A stretch of DNA of 64,000 nt from contig JAUIMM010001247.1 of assembly GCA_031769625.1 (NCBI GenBank), positions 372,501-436,500 on the forward strand, written 5' to 3'. The DNA comes from Taudactylus pleione (Eukaryota > Chordata > Amphibia > Anura > Myobatrachidae). The position numbers and the translations under genes were made by a program. A model generated the notes under the pieces. The model did not search any database. It was not told where the DNA came from and saw only the letters and a program-made list of their open reading frames with translations. Of this stretch, positions 32,451-43,700 are shown piece after piece (position 1 is the first letter of the stretch; each line of letters starts with the position of its first letter).

Positions 32451-33342
32451 AAACTAGTGATCACTAATTAATATCCATCATTAATAAACCATCATCTTTA
32501 ATTTCATCAATACATATCATGAAGGGAGGTAGGCTTTACTCCATTTAGGCTTTAGAATTGGAGTATTAGTTTATAGACTAGATACCCAACCATTATTTGG
32601 ACCTAGATTTCCAACCATTTAATCTTTTAAACTGGGTGCATTCATGTATATGTTTATATATTTATGGAACACTTTACACATATCTGCATATACTCTCTCT
32701 TATCCTTTGTGAAACTCTTTTCCTTGTGTACAATGTGTATGGGGTGTTAACAAGTGGATATGTACAGGTTATGCGTACAAACATGTGTTTGTATGTTACA
32801 TGTGTCTCTACTTATGTGTGTATGTGTTTTATGTGTACATGTATGTGTGTATGTTATGTGTATAATTATATGCACGACTCCCCACGTGCGTGTATATGTA
32901 TTTATATCTACACAAATGTGTATGTTTCATTGTTGTGCTTATGTGTCCATGTGCGGCTTACCAGTGACAAATAACATTTTCACACACAGGTTAATTTTAT
33001 ACAACATGACAAAGATACCCCATCGGGTAATCTATCATGCAGACATTTATGGCCAAGAGGGGGGTTGTCTAAGTAGGCTCTGTGTGGCAAGGGGGAAGGA
33101 GGGGATGGCTATGTAGGCTGCTTGTGGCTTGAAGGGGGCCCCCACAACTTAGTTGCCCTCGGGACCCCACATGCCTTAATACGGCCCTGCTTGTACTATG
33201 AGCTGTCCGTTCCATACACCATGTACGGAAGCCTCGTATATCTAAGTTTGTAGTAGAAATGTGCTTTTTGGACACTAGAGGGAGCCATAGGATAGAATGC
33301 AATCAGATTCTTTAGTGTGTGGTTTTTCCCCATTGTAACTAT
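32451..33342. other. no gene recognised; TG-rich patch
   Basis: Probably 3' tail of the Penelope-like element followed by other repeats. 32755-32960 is rich in TATGTGTG/TGTATGTG. CCCCACATGCCTTAATACGGCCCTG near 33163-33187 looks like the end of a further dispersed element; its other end was not found. Confidence 0.45.
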
Positions 33343-34106
33343 GGGTCTGATTCAGCAGGGAATGCAGTTTCTTACATGCCCACAACCAGCTGATTAATTT
33401 GCACTGCATATGCGTAAGCATCGCTGTGCGCGTGCACAAGCCACGCACTGTGTTTGGAAATACGATCTCAGAGGCTATGCAGACCCATGGCAGAGTGATT
33501 GACAGGAAGTGCCGCTTGTGGGTGGAGACAGGGGGTGGTCGCGCGAATGCAGGCGTGCCAGTGTGTTTCAATGCCATTGCAGGGGCATGCATAAATTATC
33601 CACTGCGATACCAGATGCCGCCTGCGGTGTCATAGCGCGCGCAAAAGTAAGCAATTCCTGAGTAAGGATAATTTCACTATGTTGGTCACCTATACGGATG
33701 TGAGTAAGGGGAAGTGGGCGTCTTTATGTCAGGCTGCGATTGCAATGCGAATGCAAACATTTACTAGGGATGTGTACTGACCCCCATGGTTTTGGTTTTG
33801 GATCTGAATCTCCGTGTTTTGGATCTGTATTGGTTTTGCCAAAAACACCCCCTGCGTTTTGGTTTTGGATCTGTATTTGTTTTAAAAAATGTATAAAAAC
33901 AGCTAAAATCACATAATTTGTTTTTTTTTTGTTCCTATAGTATTATTAACCTCAATAACATTCATTTCCACTTGTTTTAAGTCAATTTTGACCACCTCAC
34001 AGCTCACAATATTGTTTTCATCCGGTTTAGGCCCAAAATTTGCACCAAGCTAGCTGGCTGACTAAGCTAAGTGGCAGCCGTGGGTGGTACAAACACGTGG
34101 CAGTTC

Positions 34107-35001
34107 AACTTCCAACATGGCACATAAGAAAACATGTTTTCATTAATCAAGAGACCTGAGGGAGGTGGAGTATGTATGTAGTTGAAGGCAGGTACAGGAA
34201 GGGTTGATTGGTAGTAAATTTAATAAAAATGTTTGAATCCGAAGCAAATTTATGAGGGAGTAGGGGAGAGCATGGGCGAGCAATATGTCCCATGTTTTGC
34301 CCACAAAATCAACTTGGTGGATCAGAATATTTTTAGGGGCATGCAGGTGATGCTCTCTATGGCAATAAACAGTTCTGGATATTTTTGGCATTCAGCAACC
34401 ACATGTCAAACATTGCAGCAGCTGTGGCCGTTCAACTTCCAACATGGCACATCAGGAAACTAATGTTTTTTTTTATTCAAGAGGCCTGAGGGAGTTGGAG
34501 TATGTATGAAGTTGAAGGCAGGGAAATGAAGATTTCATTAGTAGTAAATTTAATTAAATTTTTTGATTCCGAAGCAAATTTATGAGGGAGAAGTGGAGGC
34601 AAATACAAAAATATATTGAAATCATTCACATCTGTCCTTACCCCAGAAGAATGCTTGAGTGCTATGCCTGCTGCTGCTGGGAGTGGATTTTTATCCTAGA
34701 AGGGGATCAGGAAGACTACTAGTAGTACTTTAAAAAACAATTGACTGTTAAACAATCCTTTGCAAGGGGGAGCAAGTATGACAGCAGTCACCCAGTTGCA
34801 AAGCGGATCACTGACACCATAACAACTATGCTGGTATTAGATGTGCACCCAATATCCACCATAAATGTAGTGGGTTTTAGACAGTTAATTGAGGTCCTGT
34901 GTCCCCGCTACCAAATCCCATCAAGATTCCATTTCACTAGAAAAGCAATTCCCAACCTGTACAGGGACATTAAAAATAACTTAATTAGTGTATACAAATA
35001 G
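34107..35001 (+). pseudogene. hAT transposase remnants
   Basis: Two pieces are recognisable. The frame 34233-34463 contains VPCFAHKINLVDQ, matching the CFAH-LNLV motif of ZBED/hAT transposases. The frame 34741-35001 (86 codons) resembles the ZBED-type segment with GFRQLIEVLCPRYQIPSR and an AIPNLY tail. The catalytic RNase-H-like residues and the C-terminal dimerisation region are not identifiable. Within the gap, 34107-34262 and 34433-34592 are direct copies of each other (CAACTTCCAACATGGCACAT through GAAGCAAATTTATGAGGGAG), an internal duplication offset by about 326 bp. Not functional. Confidence 0.8.
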
Positions 35002-35004
35002 ATT

Positions 35005-35880
35005 TTCAGAATAGGATCAAAGAGCGCTCCCAATAACTAGAAACAGGCAAATAATATTCCAAATATCCAAAAAAAAGTTCTTACAAAGTTCCTTTATCTT
35101 TTTATTTTCTTTATGCTTCTTTCACTCGAAGTTTTTTCAATATGAAAAGGAAAACAAGAAAAGACTAAATCTGTATAAACTCATTAAATGTTCTTCCTCA
35201 CTTCCTCAAAGACATATGTGGAAATAGGTATCTTCAAAATTAACACTCAATGTGTATCCACCAAAATTTTTTTATATCCATCAAAAAAGTAATAATAGTG
35301 ATATGTTATATAACTTACTCACTTAGTAACTACATAAACACCTGCTTATCATGGTATCTTTACTCTATAGATGACACAATCTATTCAAGGGAAAGCGTAC
35401 TTTACTCACAGAATTGATATGTGTCTTCCTCCTGTAAAGGTTTCTTTATTTGGGTTTTCTCCACAGGATCTCATATACAAAAGTCACGTTGTTTTTTTGT
35501 AATGACAAATTTATTTACTTTAAAAACATGAAGAATTTTTCTTCTTCATAAAAAACACCACAATTCAAAGAAAGTCCACAGATTATTGTTCTCCAAGAGA
35601 CAGGGAGGGAGTAATATAGTGTTAATATAGATGGTAAGTTTGTACAGCTGTCCGGATCATCAGTACAGTCACCTAAAAATACCTCCAATAGTCCAAGGGT
35701 TCAAAAATTCTGGTCCTTTTCAATTGCACAGCTCCCAGCAGCCAACGCATTTCGAACAAGTCTTCCTCAAGGCATTCCAAGATTATTATTATTACATTTT
35801 ATTTATAGGGCGCCACAAGAGGTCCGCAGCACCGTACAAGATCATCGGGACCTTTATAGAATCCAAAACCCGAGAAAATC
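35005..35880. repeat. additional repeats inside the hAT element
   Basis: 35086-35780 runs from AAAGTTCCTTTATC to CAGCCAACGCATTTCGAAC and TCTTCCTCAAGGCATTCC. These are the same pair of landmarks (AAGTTCTTTAT, CCAACGCATTTCGA, CTTCCTCAAG) as in the left half of the 19677 element. ATTATTATTATTACATTTTA plus TTTATAGGGCGCCACAAG follows at 35783-35821, probably another repeat end. Confidence 0.5.
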
Positions 35881-36101
35881 TGACAGCGGGAAGATGACAT
35901 TTTGCCTCATTTTCAGATCCGAGTCACGTGGGAAAACCCGAGCCGGACTCGGATCTCGCCTGGGATCATGAAGTTTGGGTGGGTCCGGTTCTCGGAGAAC
36001 CGCAGCCGCTCATCACTAACATTTACATGTCACCGCTGATATTAGCAACTGCATTGTGTGCGTATAAGCAGAATAGCGCTCCTTTGTGAATCAGGCCCTG
36101 T

Positions 36102-37048
36102 GTTATCAGACTTTATATAACATACAACCTTGTTTCCTAAAGTTACAATATTCATCCAGTCACTTTCTGCTATTTACATGTTTTTGTAGCAAGAAGAAAA
36201 CTTCTGTTTACATTAAAGAAAAAAAAAACTTCCTTTACAGCGAAGCATCAACTGCACCGAGAATATTGTCATTGTTATCTGAGTCTTTCTCCCCCATGTC
36301 TGCCCAGTGTCAGACAGCTGTTCCTGCCCTGCAGATCTTACCATCTAAATCCGGAGCTGCGATCTGTCAGCTGACGCTCGGTAGAAGCAGCGCATGTGGC
36401 CGCAGTCACTGTGTTCTGTGTGATTTGCTGATCTAGGTCTGTATCAGTTTCAGGACTTCTGTCCCTCACAAGAAACGTACCTGTGTCCCCTGTCTATACT
36501 CAGACAATCCGACATTAATGTGTGACTCTGATCACTAAGGGTCATACTTATCTACTCTCAAGTGGGTGGTTCGGGGGTGATGACTGCTTTGTAAAAAGCG
36601 GTAATATCAGCATCATCAAGCGGGGAATTTGGCCGCAATCACAGAGCCACTTCCCGGCTCCACCCACTTCAGCCGCCCCCACCCTCCCTGCTGCACCGAC
36701 CTGGCAGTCCCCTCCCGGAAAGTCGGTAAGTATCCATAGGATCATATTTATCAAGCTGGTTCTCATAATATTATAGATAAACTACAGTTTCTGTATAATT
36801 ATGAATAAATGTATCAATAGCCAAATGCAGGAGATTTCACAAAAATAGCACAGCAGGCCCCAGTCCTTCTTACTCTCAATAGGAACTGCAGTCTGACCAC
36901 TATGTATCAAGCTCCAAAAAACAGCTTTCAGAGCTTGGTTCCCAAAGGCTACCACCATCCTCAGATGTCAGTAGCCACTTCATGCCTATGGAGTCATTTT
37001 TCGGAGGAGAGGATTTTGAGATTTTTCCTCTGTAGCTTCCAACCGGCA
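36102..37048. other. no gene recognised
   Basis: Anonymous sequence. At about 36540-36760 GGGTCATACTTATC and GGATCATATTTATCAAGC could be the ends of a decayed MITE. Its small ORFs have no domain. Confidence 0.45.
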
Positions 37049-37752
37049 CCGAGGAGTTTTGGAGACTGACAGTGCATGCCTGCACAGCTTCAGTAACTGT
37101 GGAGGAGCTTTGGAGACTGACAGTGCATGCCTGCATAGCGGGAGTAACTGTGGAGGAGTTTTGGAGACTGACAGTGCATGCCTGCGCAGCGTCAGTAACT
37201 GTGGAGGAGTTTTGGAGACTGACAGTGCATGCCTGTGCAGCGTGAGTAGCTGTGGAGGAGTTTTGGAGACTGACAATCCATGCCTGCGCATCGTAAGTAA
37301 CTGTGGAGGAGTTTTGGAGACTGATAGTGCATGCCTGTGCAGTGTCAGTAACTGTGGAGGAGTTTTGGAGACTGACAGTGCATGCCTGCACAGCGTGAGT
37401 AACTGTGGAGGAGTTTTGGAGACTGACAGTGTGCACCTAAGCAGTGTCAGTAACTGTGGAGGAGTTTTGGAGACTGACTGTGCATGCCTGTGCAGCGTCA
37501 GTAACTGTGGAGGAGTTTTGGAGACTGACAGTGCGCACCTGCGCAGTGTCAGTAACTGTTGAGGAGCTTTGGAGATGGACAGTGCATGCCTGCGTAGTGT
37601 CAGTAACTGTGGAGGAGTTTTCGAGACTAACAGTGTGCACCTGCGCAGCATCTGTAACTGTGGAGGAGTTTTGGAGACTGACAGTGCATGCCTGCGCAGC
37701 GTCAGTAACTGTGGAGGAGTTTTGGAGACTGACAGTGCATGCCTGTGCAGCG

Positions 37753-40700
37753 TCAGTAACTGGAGGAGCTTTGGAGACTGACAGTGCATGCCTGTGCAGC
37801 GTCAGTAACTGTGGAAGGGTTTTGGAGACTGACAGTGCATGCCTGTGCAGCGTCAGTAACTGTGGAGGAGCTTTGGAGACTGACAGTGCATAACTGCGCA
37901 GTGTCAGAAACTGTGGAGGAGTTTTGGAGACTGACAGTGCATGTCTGCGCTGCGTCAGTAACTGTGGAGGAGTTTCGGAGACTGACAGTGCACGCCTGCG
38001 CAGTGTCAGTAACTGTGGAGGAGTTTTGGAGACTGACAATGCATGCCTGTGCATCGTAAGTAACTGTGGAGGAGTTTTGGAGACTGACAGTGCATTCCCT
38101 TGTCAGTGTCAGTAACTGTGGAGGAGTTTTGGAGACTGACTGTGCATGCCTGCACAGCGTCAGTAATTGTGGAGGAGTTTTGGAGACTGACAGTGTGCAA
38201 CTAAGCAGCATAAGTGACTGTGGAGGAATTTTGGAGGCTGACCGTGCATGCCTGTGCAGCATAAGTAACTGGAGGAGCTTTGGAGACTGACAGTGCATGC
38301 CTGTGCAGTGTCAGTAACTGTGGAGGAGTTTTGGAGACTGACAGTGCATGCCTGCGCAGTGTCAGAAACTGTGGAGGAGTTTTGGAGACTGACAGTGAAT
38401 GCCTGCATTGCATCAGTAACTGTGGAGGAGTTTTGGAGACTGACAGTGCATGCCTGTGCAGCATCAGTAACTGGAGGAGCTTTGGAGACTGACAGTGCAT
38501 GCCTGTGCAGCATCAGTAACTGTGGAGGAGTTTTGGAGGCTGACAGTGCACGCATGCACAGTGTCAGAAACTGTGGAGGAGTTTTGGAGACTGACAGTGC
38601 ACGCCTGCGCAGTGCCAGAAACTGTGTAGTAGTTTTGAAGATTGACAGTGCATGCCTGCGCAGTGTGAGAAACTGTGGAGGAGTTTTGGAGACTGACAGT
38701 GCATGCCTGAGCAGCGTCAGTAACTGTGGAGGAGTTTTGGAGACTGACAGTGCATGCCTGTGCAGCATCAGTAACTGTGGAGGAGCTTTGAAGATTGACA
38801 GTGCATGCCTGCACAGTGTCAGAAACTGTGGAGGAGTTTTGGAGACTGACAGTGCATGCCTGCGCAGCATCAGTAACTGTGGAGGAGTTTTGGAGACTGA
38901 CAGTGCATGCCTGCGCAGTGTCAGGGACTGTGGAGGAATTTTAGAGATTGACAGTGCACGCCTGCGCAGTCAGTGATGGTAGAGGAGTTTTGGAGACTGA
39001 CAGTGTATGCCTGCGCAGTGTCAGTAACTGTGGAGGAGTTTTGGAGACTAAAAGTGGACGCATGCGCAGCGTCTGTAACTGTGGAGGAGCTTTGGAGACT
39101 GAAAGTGCACGCCTGCGCAGCGTCAGTAACTGTGGAGGAGTTTTGGAGATTGACAGTGCATTCTTGTGCAGCGTCAGTAACTGCTGAGGAGTTTTGGAGA
39201 CAGTGCATGCCTGCGCAGTGTCAGTATCTGTGGAGGAGTTTTGGAGACTAACAGTGTGCACCTGCGCACCATCAGTAACTGTGGAGGAGTTTTGGAGACT
39301 GACAGTGCATGCCTGTGCAGCGTCAGTAACTGGAGGAGCTTTGGAGATTGACAGTGCATGCCTGTGCAGCGTCACTAACTGTGGAGGGGTTTTGGAGACT
39401 GACAGTGCATGCCTGTGCAGCGTCAGTAACTGTGGAGGAGCTTTGGAGACTGATAGTGCATGCCTGCGCAGTGTCAGAAACTATGGAGGAGTTTTGGAGA
39501 CTGACAGTGCATGCCTCCACTGCTTCAGTAACTGTGGAGTAGCTTTGGAGACTGACAGTGCACACCTGCACAGTGTCAGATACTGTGAAGGAGTTTTGGA
39601 GACTGACAGTGTATGCTTGCGCAGTGTCAGTAACTGTGGTGGAGTTTTGGAGACTGACAATGCATTCCTGCGCATCGTAAGTGACTGTGGAGGAGTTAGG
39701 AGACTGACAGTGCATGCCTGCACAGCATCAGTAACAGTGGAGGAGTTTTGGAGACTGACAGTGTTCACCTAAGCAGCGTCAGTGACTGTGGAGGAGTTTT
39801 GGCGATTGACAGTGCATGCCTGCGCAGTGTCAGTAACTGTGGAGCAGTTTTGGAGACTGACAGTGCATGCCTACGCAGTGTCAGAAACTGGAGGAGTTTT
39901 GGAGACTAACGGTGTGCAACTGTGCAGCATCAGTAACTGTGGAGGAGTTTTGGAGACTGACAGTGCACGCCTGCGCAGTGTCAGAAACTGTGGAGGAGTT
40001 TTGAAGATTGACAGTGCATGCCTGCGCAGTGTCAGAAACTGTGGAGGAGTTTTGGAGACTGACAGTACACAACTGTGCAGCGTCAGAAACTGTGGAGGAG
40101 TTTTGGAGACAGACAGTGCATGCCTGCGCAGCTTCAGTGACTGTGGAGGAGTTTTGGAGATTGACAGTGCACGCCTGCGCAGTGTCAGTGACTGTTGAGG
40201 AGTTTTGGAGACTGACAGTGCATGCCTGCTCAGTGTCAGTAACTGTGGAGGAGTTTTGGAGACTGACAGTGCATGCCTGCGCTGCGTCAGTAACTGTGGA
40301 GGAGCTTTGGAGACTGACAGTGCACGCTTGCACAGTGTCAGAGACTGTGGAGGAGCTTTGGAGACTGACAGTGCACGCCTGCGCAGTGTCAGTAACTGTG
40401 GAGGAGCTTTGGAGATTGACAGTACATGCCTGCGCAGCGTCAGTGACTGTGGAGGAGTTTTGGCGATTGACAGTGCACGCCTGCGCAGCATCAGTAACTG
40501 TGGAGCAGTTTTGTAGACTGACAGTGCATGCCTATGCAGTGTCAGAAACTGGAGGAGTTTTGGAGTCTAACGGTGTGCACCTGTGCAGCATCAGTAACTG
40601 TGGAGGAGTTTTGGAGACTGACAGTGCACGCCTGCGCAGCGTCTGTAACTGTGGAGGAGTTTTGGAGACTGACAGTGCATGCCTGCGCAGCGTCAGTGAC

Positions 40701-43700
40701 TGTGGAGGAGTTTTAGAGATTGACAGTGTATGCCTGTGCAGCGTCAGTGACTGTGGAGGAGTTTTGGAGACTGACAGTGCATGCCTGGGCAGTGTCAGTA
40801 ACTGTGGAGGAGTTTTGGAGACTAACAGTGGACGCCTGCGCAGCGTCAGTAACTGTGGACGAGCTTTGGAGACTGACAGTTCACGCCTGCGCAGCGTCAG
40901 TAACTGTGGAGGAGCTTTGGAGACTGACAGTGCATGCCTGCGCAGCGTCAGTGACTGTGGAGGAGTTTTGGAGATTGACACTACATGCTTGTGCCGCATC
41001 AGTAATGGTTGAGGAGTTTTGGAGACTGAAAGTGCATGCCTGCGCAGTGTCAATACCTGTGGAGGAGTTTTGGAGACTAACAGTGTGCACCTGCGCAGCA
41101 TCAGTAACTGTGCAGGAGTTTTGGAGACTGACAGTGCATGCCTGCGCTGCGTCAGTAACTGTGGAGGAGTTTTGGAGACTGACAGTGCATGCCTGTGCAG
41201 TGTCAGTAACTGGAGGAGCTTTGGAGACTGACAGTGCATGCCTGTGCTGCGTCACTAACTGTGGAGGAGCTTTGGAGACTGACAGTGCATGCCTGCACAG
41301 TGTCAGAAACTGTGGAGGAGTTTTGGCGACTGACAGTGCACGCCTGCGCAGTGTCAGTAACTGTGGAGGAGTTTTGGAGATTGACAGTGCACGCCTGCGC
41401 AGCATCAGTAACTGTGAAGGAGTTTTGGAGACTGACAGTGCATGCCTGCGCAGTGTCAGAAACTGGAGGAGCTTTGGAGACTAACGGTGTGCACCTGTGC
41501 AGCATCAGTAACTGTGGAGGAGTTTTGGAGTCTGACAGTGCACGCCTGCGCAGTGTCAGAAACTGTGGAGGAGTTTTGGAGACTGACAGTGCACGCCTGC
41601 GCAGCATCAGTAACTGTGGGGGAGTTTTGGAGACTGACAGTGCATGCCTACGCAGTGTCAGAAACTGGAGGAGTTTTGGAGACTAACGGTGTGCACCTGT
41701 GCAGCATCAGTAACTGTGGAGGAGTTTTGGAGACTCACTGCATGCCTGCACTGTGTCAGAAACTGTGGAGGAGTTTTGGAGACTGACAGTACACGCCTGC
41801 GCAGCGTCAGAAACTGTGGAGGAGTTTTGGAGACTGACAGTGCATGCCTGCGCAGCATCAGTAACTGTGAAGGAGCTTTGAAGATTGACAGTGCATGCCT
41901 GCACAGTGTCAGAAACTGTGGAGGTGTTTTGGAGACTGACAGTGTACGCCTGCGCAGTGTCAGTAACTGTGGAGGAATTTTGGAGACTGACAGTGGATGC
42001 CTGAGCAGCTTCAGTAACTGTGGAGGAGTTTTGGAGACTGACAATGCATGCCTGTGCAGCGTCAGTAACTGTGGAGGAGCTTTGGAGACTGACAGTGCTT
42101 GCTATCGCAGCATCAGTGACTGTGGAGGAGTTTTGGAGATTGAAAGTGCATGCCTGCGCAGCTTCAATAACTGTGGAGGAGTTTTGGAGATTGACAGTGC
42201 ACACCTGCTCAGATTCAGTAACTGTGTAGGAGTTCTGGAGATTGAGAGTGCATGCCTGTGCAGCGTCACTAACTGTGGAGGGGTTTTGGAGACTGACAGT
42301 GCATGCCTGTGCAGCGTCAGTAACTGTGGAGGAGCTTTGGAGACTGAAAGTGCATGCCTGCGCAGTGTCAGAAACTGTGGAGGAGTTTTGGAGACTGACA
42401 GTGCATGCCTGCGCTGCTTCAGTAACTGTGGAGTGGCTTTGGAGACTGACAGTGCACACCTGCACAGTGTCAGAAACTGTGAAGGAGTTTTGGAGACTGA
42501 CAGTGCATGCCTGTGCAGTGTCAGTAACTGTGGAGGAGTTTTGGAGACTGACAATGCATGCCTGCGCATCGTAAGTGACTGTGGAGGAGTTAGGAGACTG
42601 ACAGTGCATGCCTGCGCAATATCAGTAACTGTGGAGGAGTTTTGGAGACTGACAGTGCATGCCTGCACAGCATCAGTAACTGTGGAGGAGTTTTGGAGAC
42701 TGACAGTGTTCACCTAAGCAGCGTCAGTGACTGTGGAGGAGTTTTGGCGATTGACAGTGCACGCCTGCGCAGTGTCAGTAACTGTGGAGCAGTTTTGGAG
42801 ACTGACAGTGCATGCCTACGCAGTGTCAGAAACTGGAGGAGTTTTGGAGACTAACGGTGTGCATCTGTGCAGCATCAGTAACTGTGGAGGAGTTTTGGAG
42901 ACTGACAGTGCACGCCTGCGCAGTGTCAGAAACTGTGGAGGAGTTTTGAAGATTGACAGTGCATGCCTGCGCAGTGTCAGAAACTGTGGAGGAGTTTTGG
43001 AGACTGAGTACACAACTGCACAGCGTCAGTAACTGTGGAGGAGTTTTGGAGACAGACAGTGCATGCCTGTGCAGCGTCAGTAACTGGAGGAGCTTTGGAG
43101 ACTGACAGTGCATGCCTGTGCAGCGTCAGTAACTGTGGAAGGGTTTTGGAGACTGACAGTGCATGCCTGTGCAGCGTCAGTAACTGTGGAGGAGCTTTGG
43201 AGACTGACAGTGCATAACTGCGCAGTGTCAGAAACTGTGGAGGAGTTTTGGAGACTGACAGTGCATGTCTGCGCTGCGTCAGTAACTGTGGAGGAGTTTC
43301 GGAGACTGACAGTGCACGCCTGCGCAGTGTCAGTAACTGTGGAGGAGTTTTGGAGACTGACAATGCATGCCTGTGCATCGTAAGTAACTGTGGAGGAGTT
43401 TTGGAGACTGACAGTGCATTCCCTTGTCAGTGTCAGTAACTGTGGAGGAGTTTTGGAGACTGACTGTGCATGCCTGCACAGCGTCAGTAATTGTGGAGGA
43501 GTTTTGGAGACTGACAGTGTGCAACTAAGCAGCATAAGTGACTGTGGAGGAATTTTGGAGGCTGACCGTGCATGCCTGTGCAGCATAAGTAACTGGAGGA
43601 GCTTTGGAGACTGACAGTGCATGCCTGTGCAGTGTCAGTAACTGTGGAGGAGTTTTGGAGACTGACAGTGCATGCCTGCGCAGTGTCAGAAACTGTGGAG

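Larger units (their letters stand above)
33775..36018 (+). mobile_element. hAT DNA transposon, decayed
   Basis: Ends TAGGGATG and CATCACTA are imperfect inverted repeats. The perfect 8-bp direct repeat ACATTTAC flanks the element (33767-33774 and 36019-36026), diagnostic for hAT. The left subterminal region has repeated GGTTTTGGATCTG. The right one has CCGAGCCGGACTCGG. Transposase remains are inside. Confidence 0.93.
33343..36098. mobile_element. Harbinger-like MITE split by a hAT element
   Basis: The left end GGGTCTGATTCAGCAGGG and right end GTGAATCAGGCCC are the same terminal type as the MITEs at 20703 and 23113. Flanks are TAT (33340-33342) and TGT (36099-36101), a 3-bp duplication with one mismatch. 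Removing the hAT element and one duplication leaves about 504 bp, the size of its relatives. Confidence 0.8.

Noticed and set aside
32597..33116. Cys/Val/Tyr-rich ORFs of 125 and 120 codons
   Set aside because: They translate a TGTATGTG-rich low-complexity patch.
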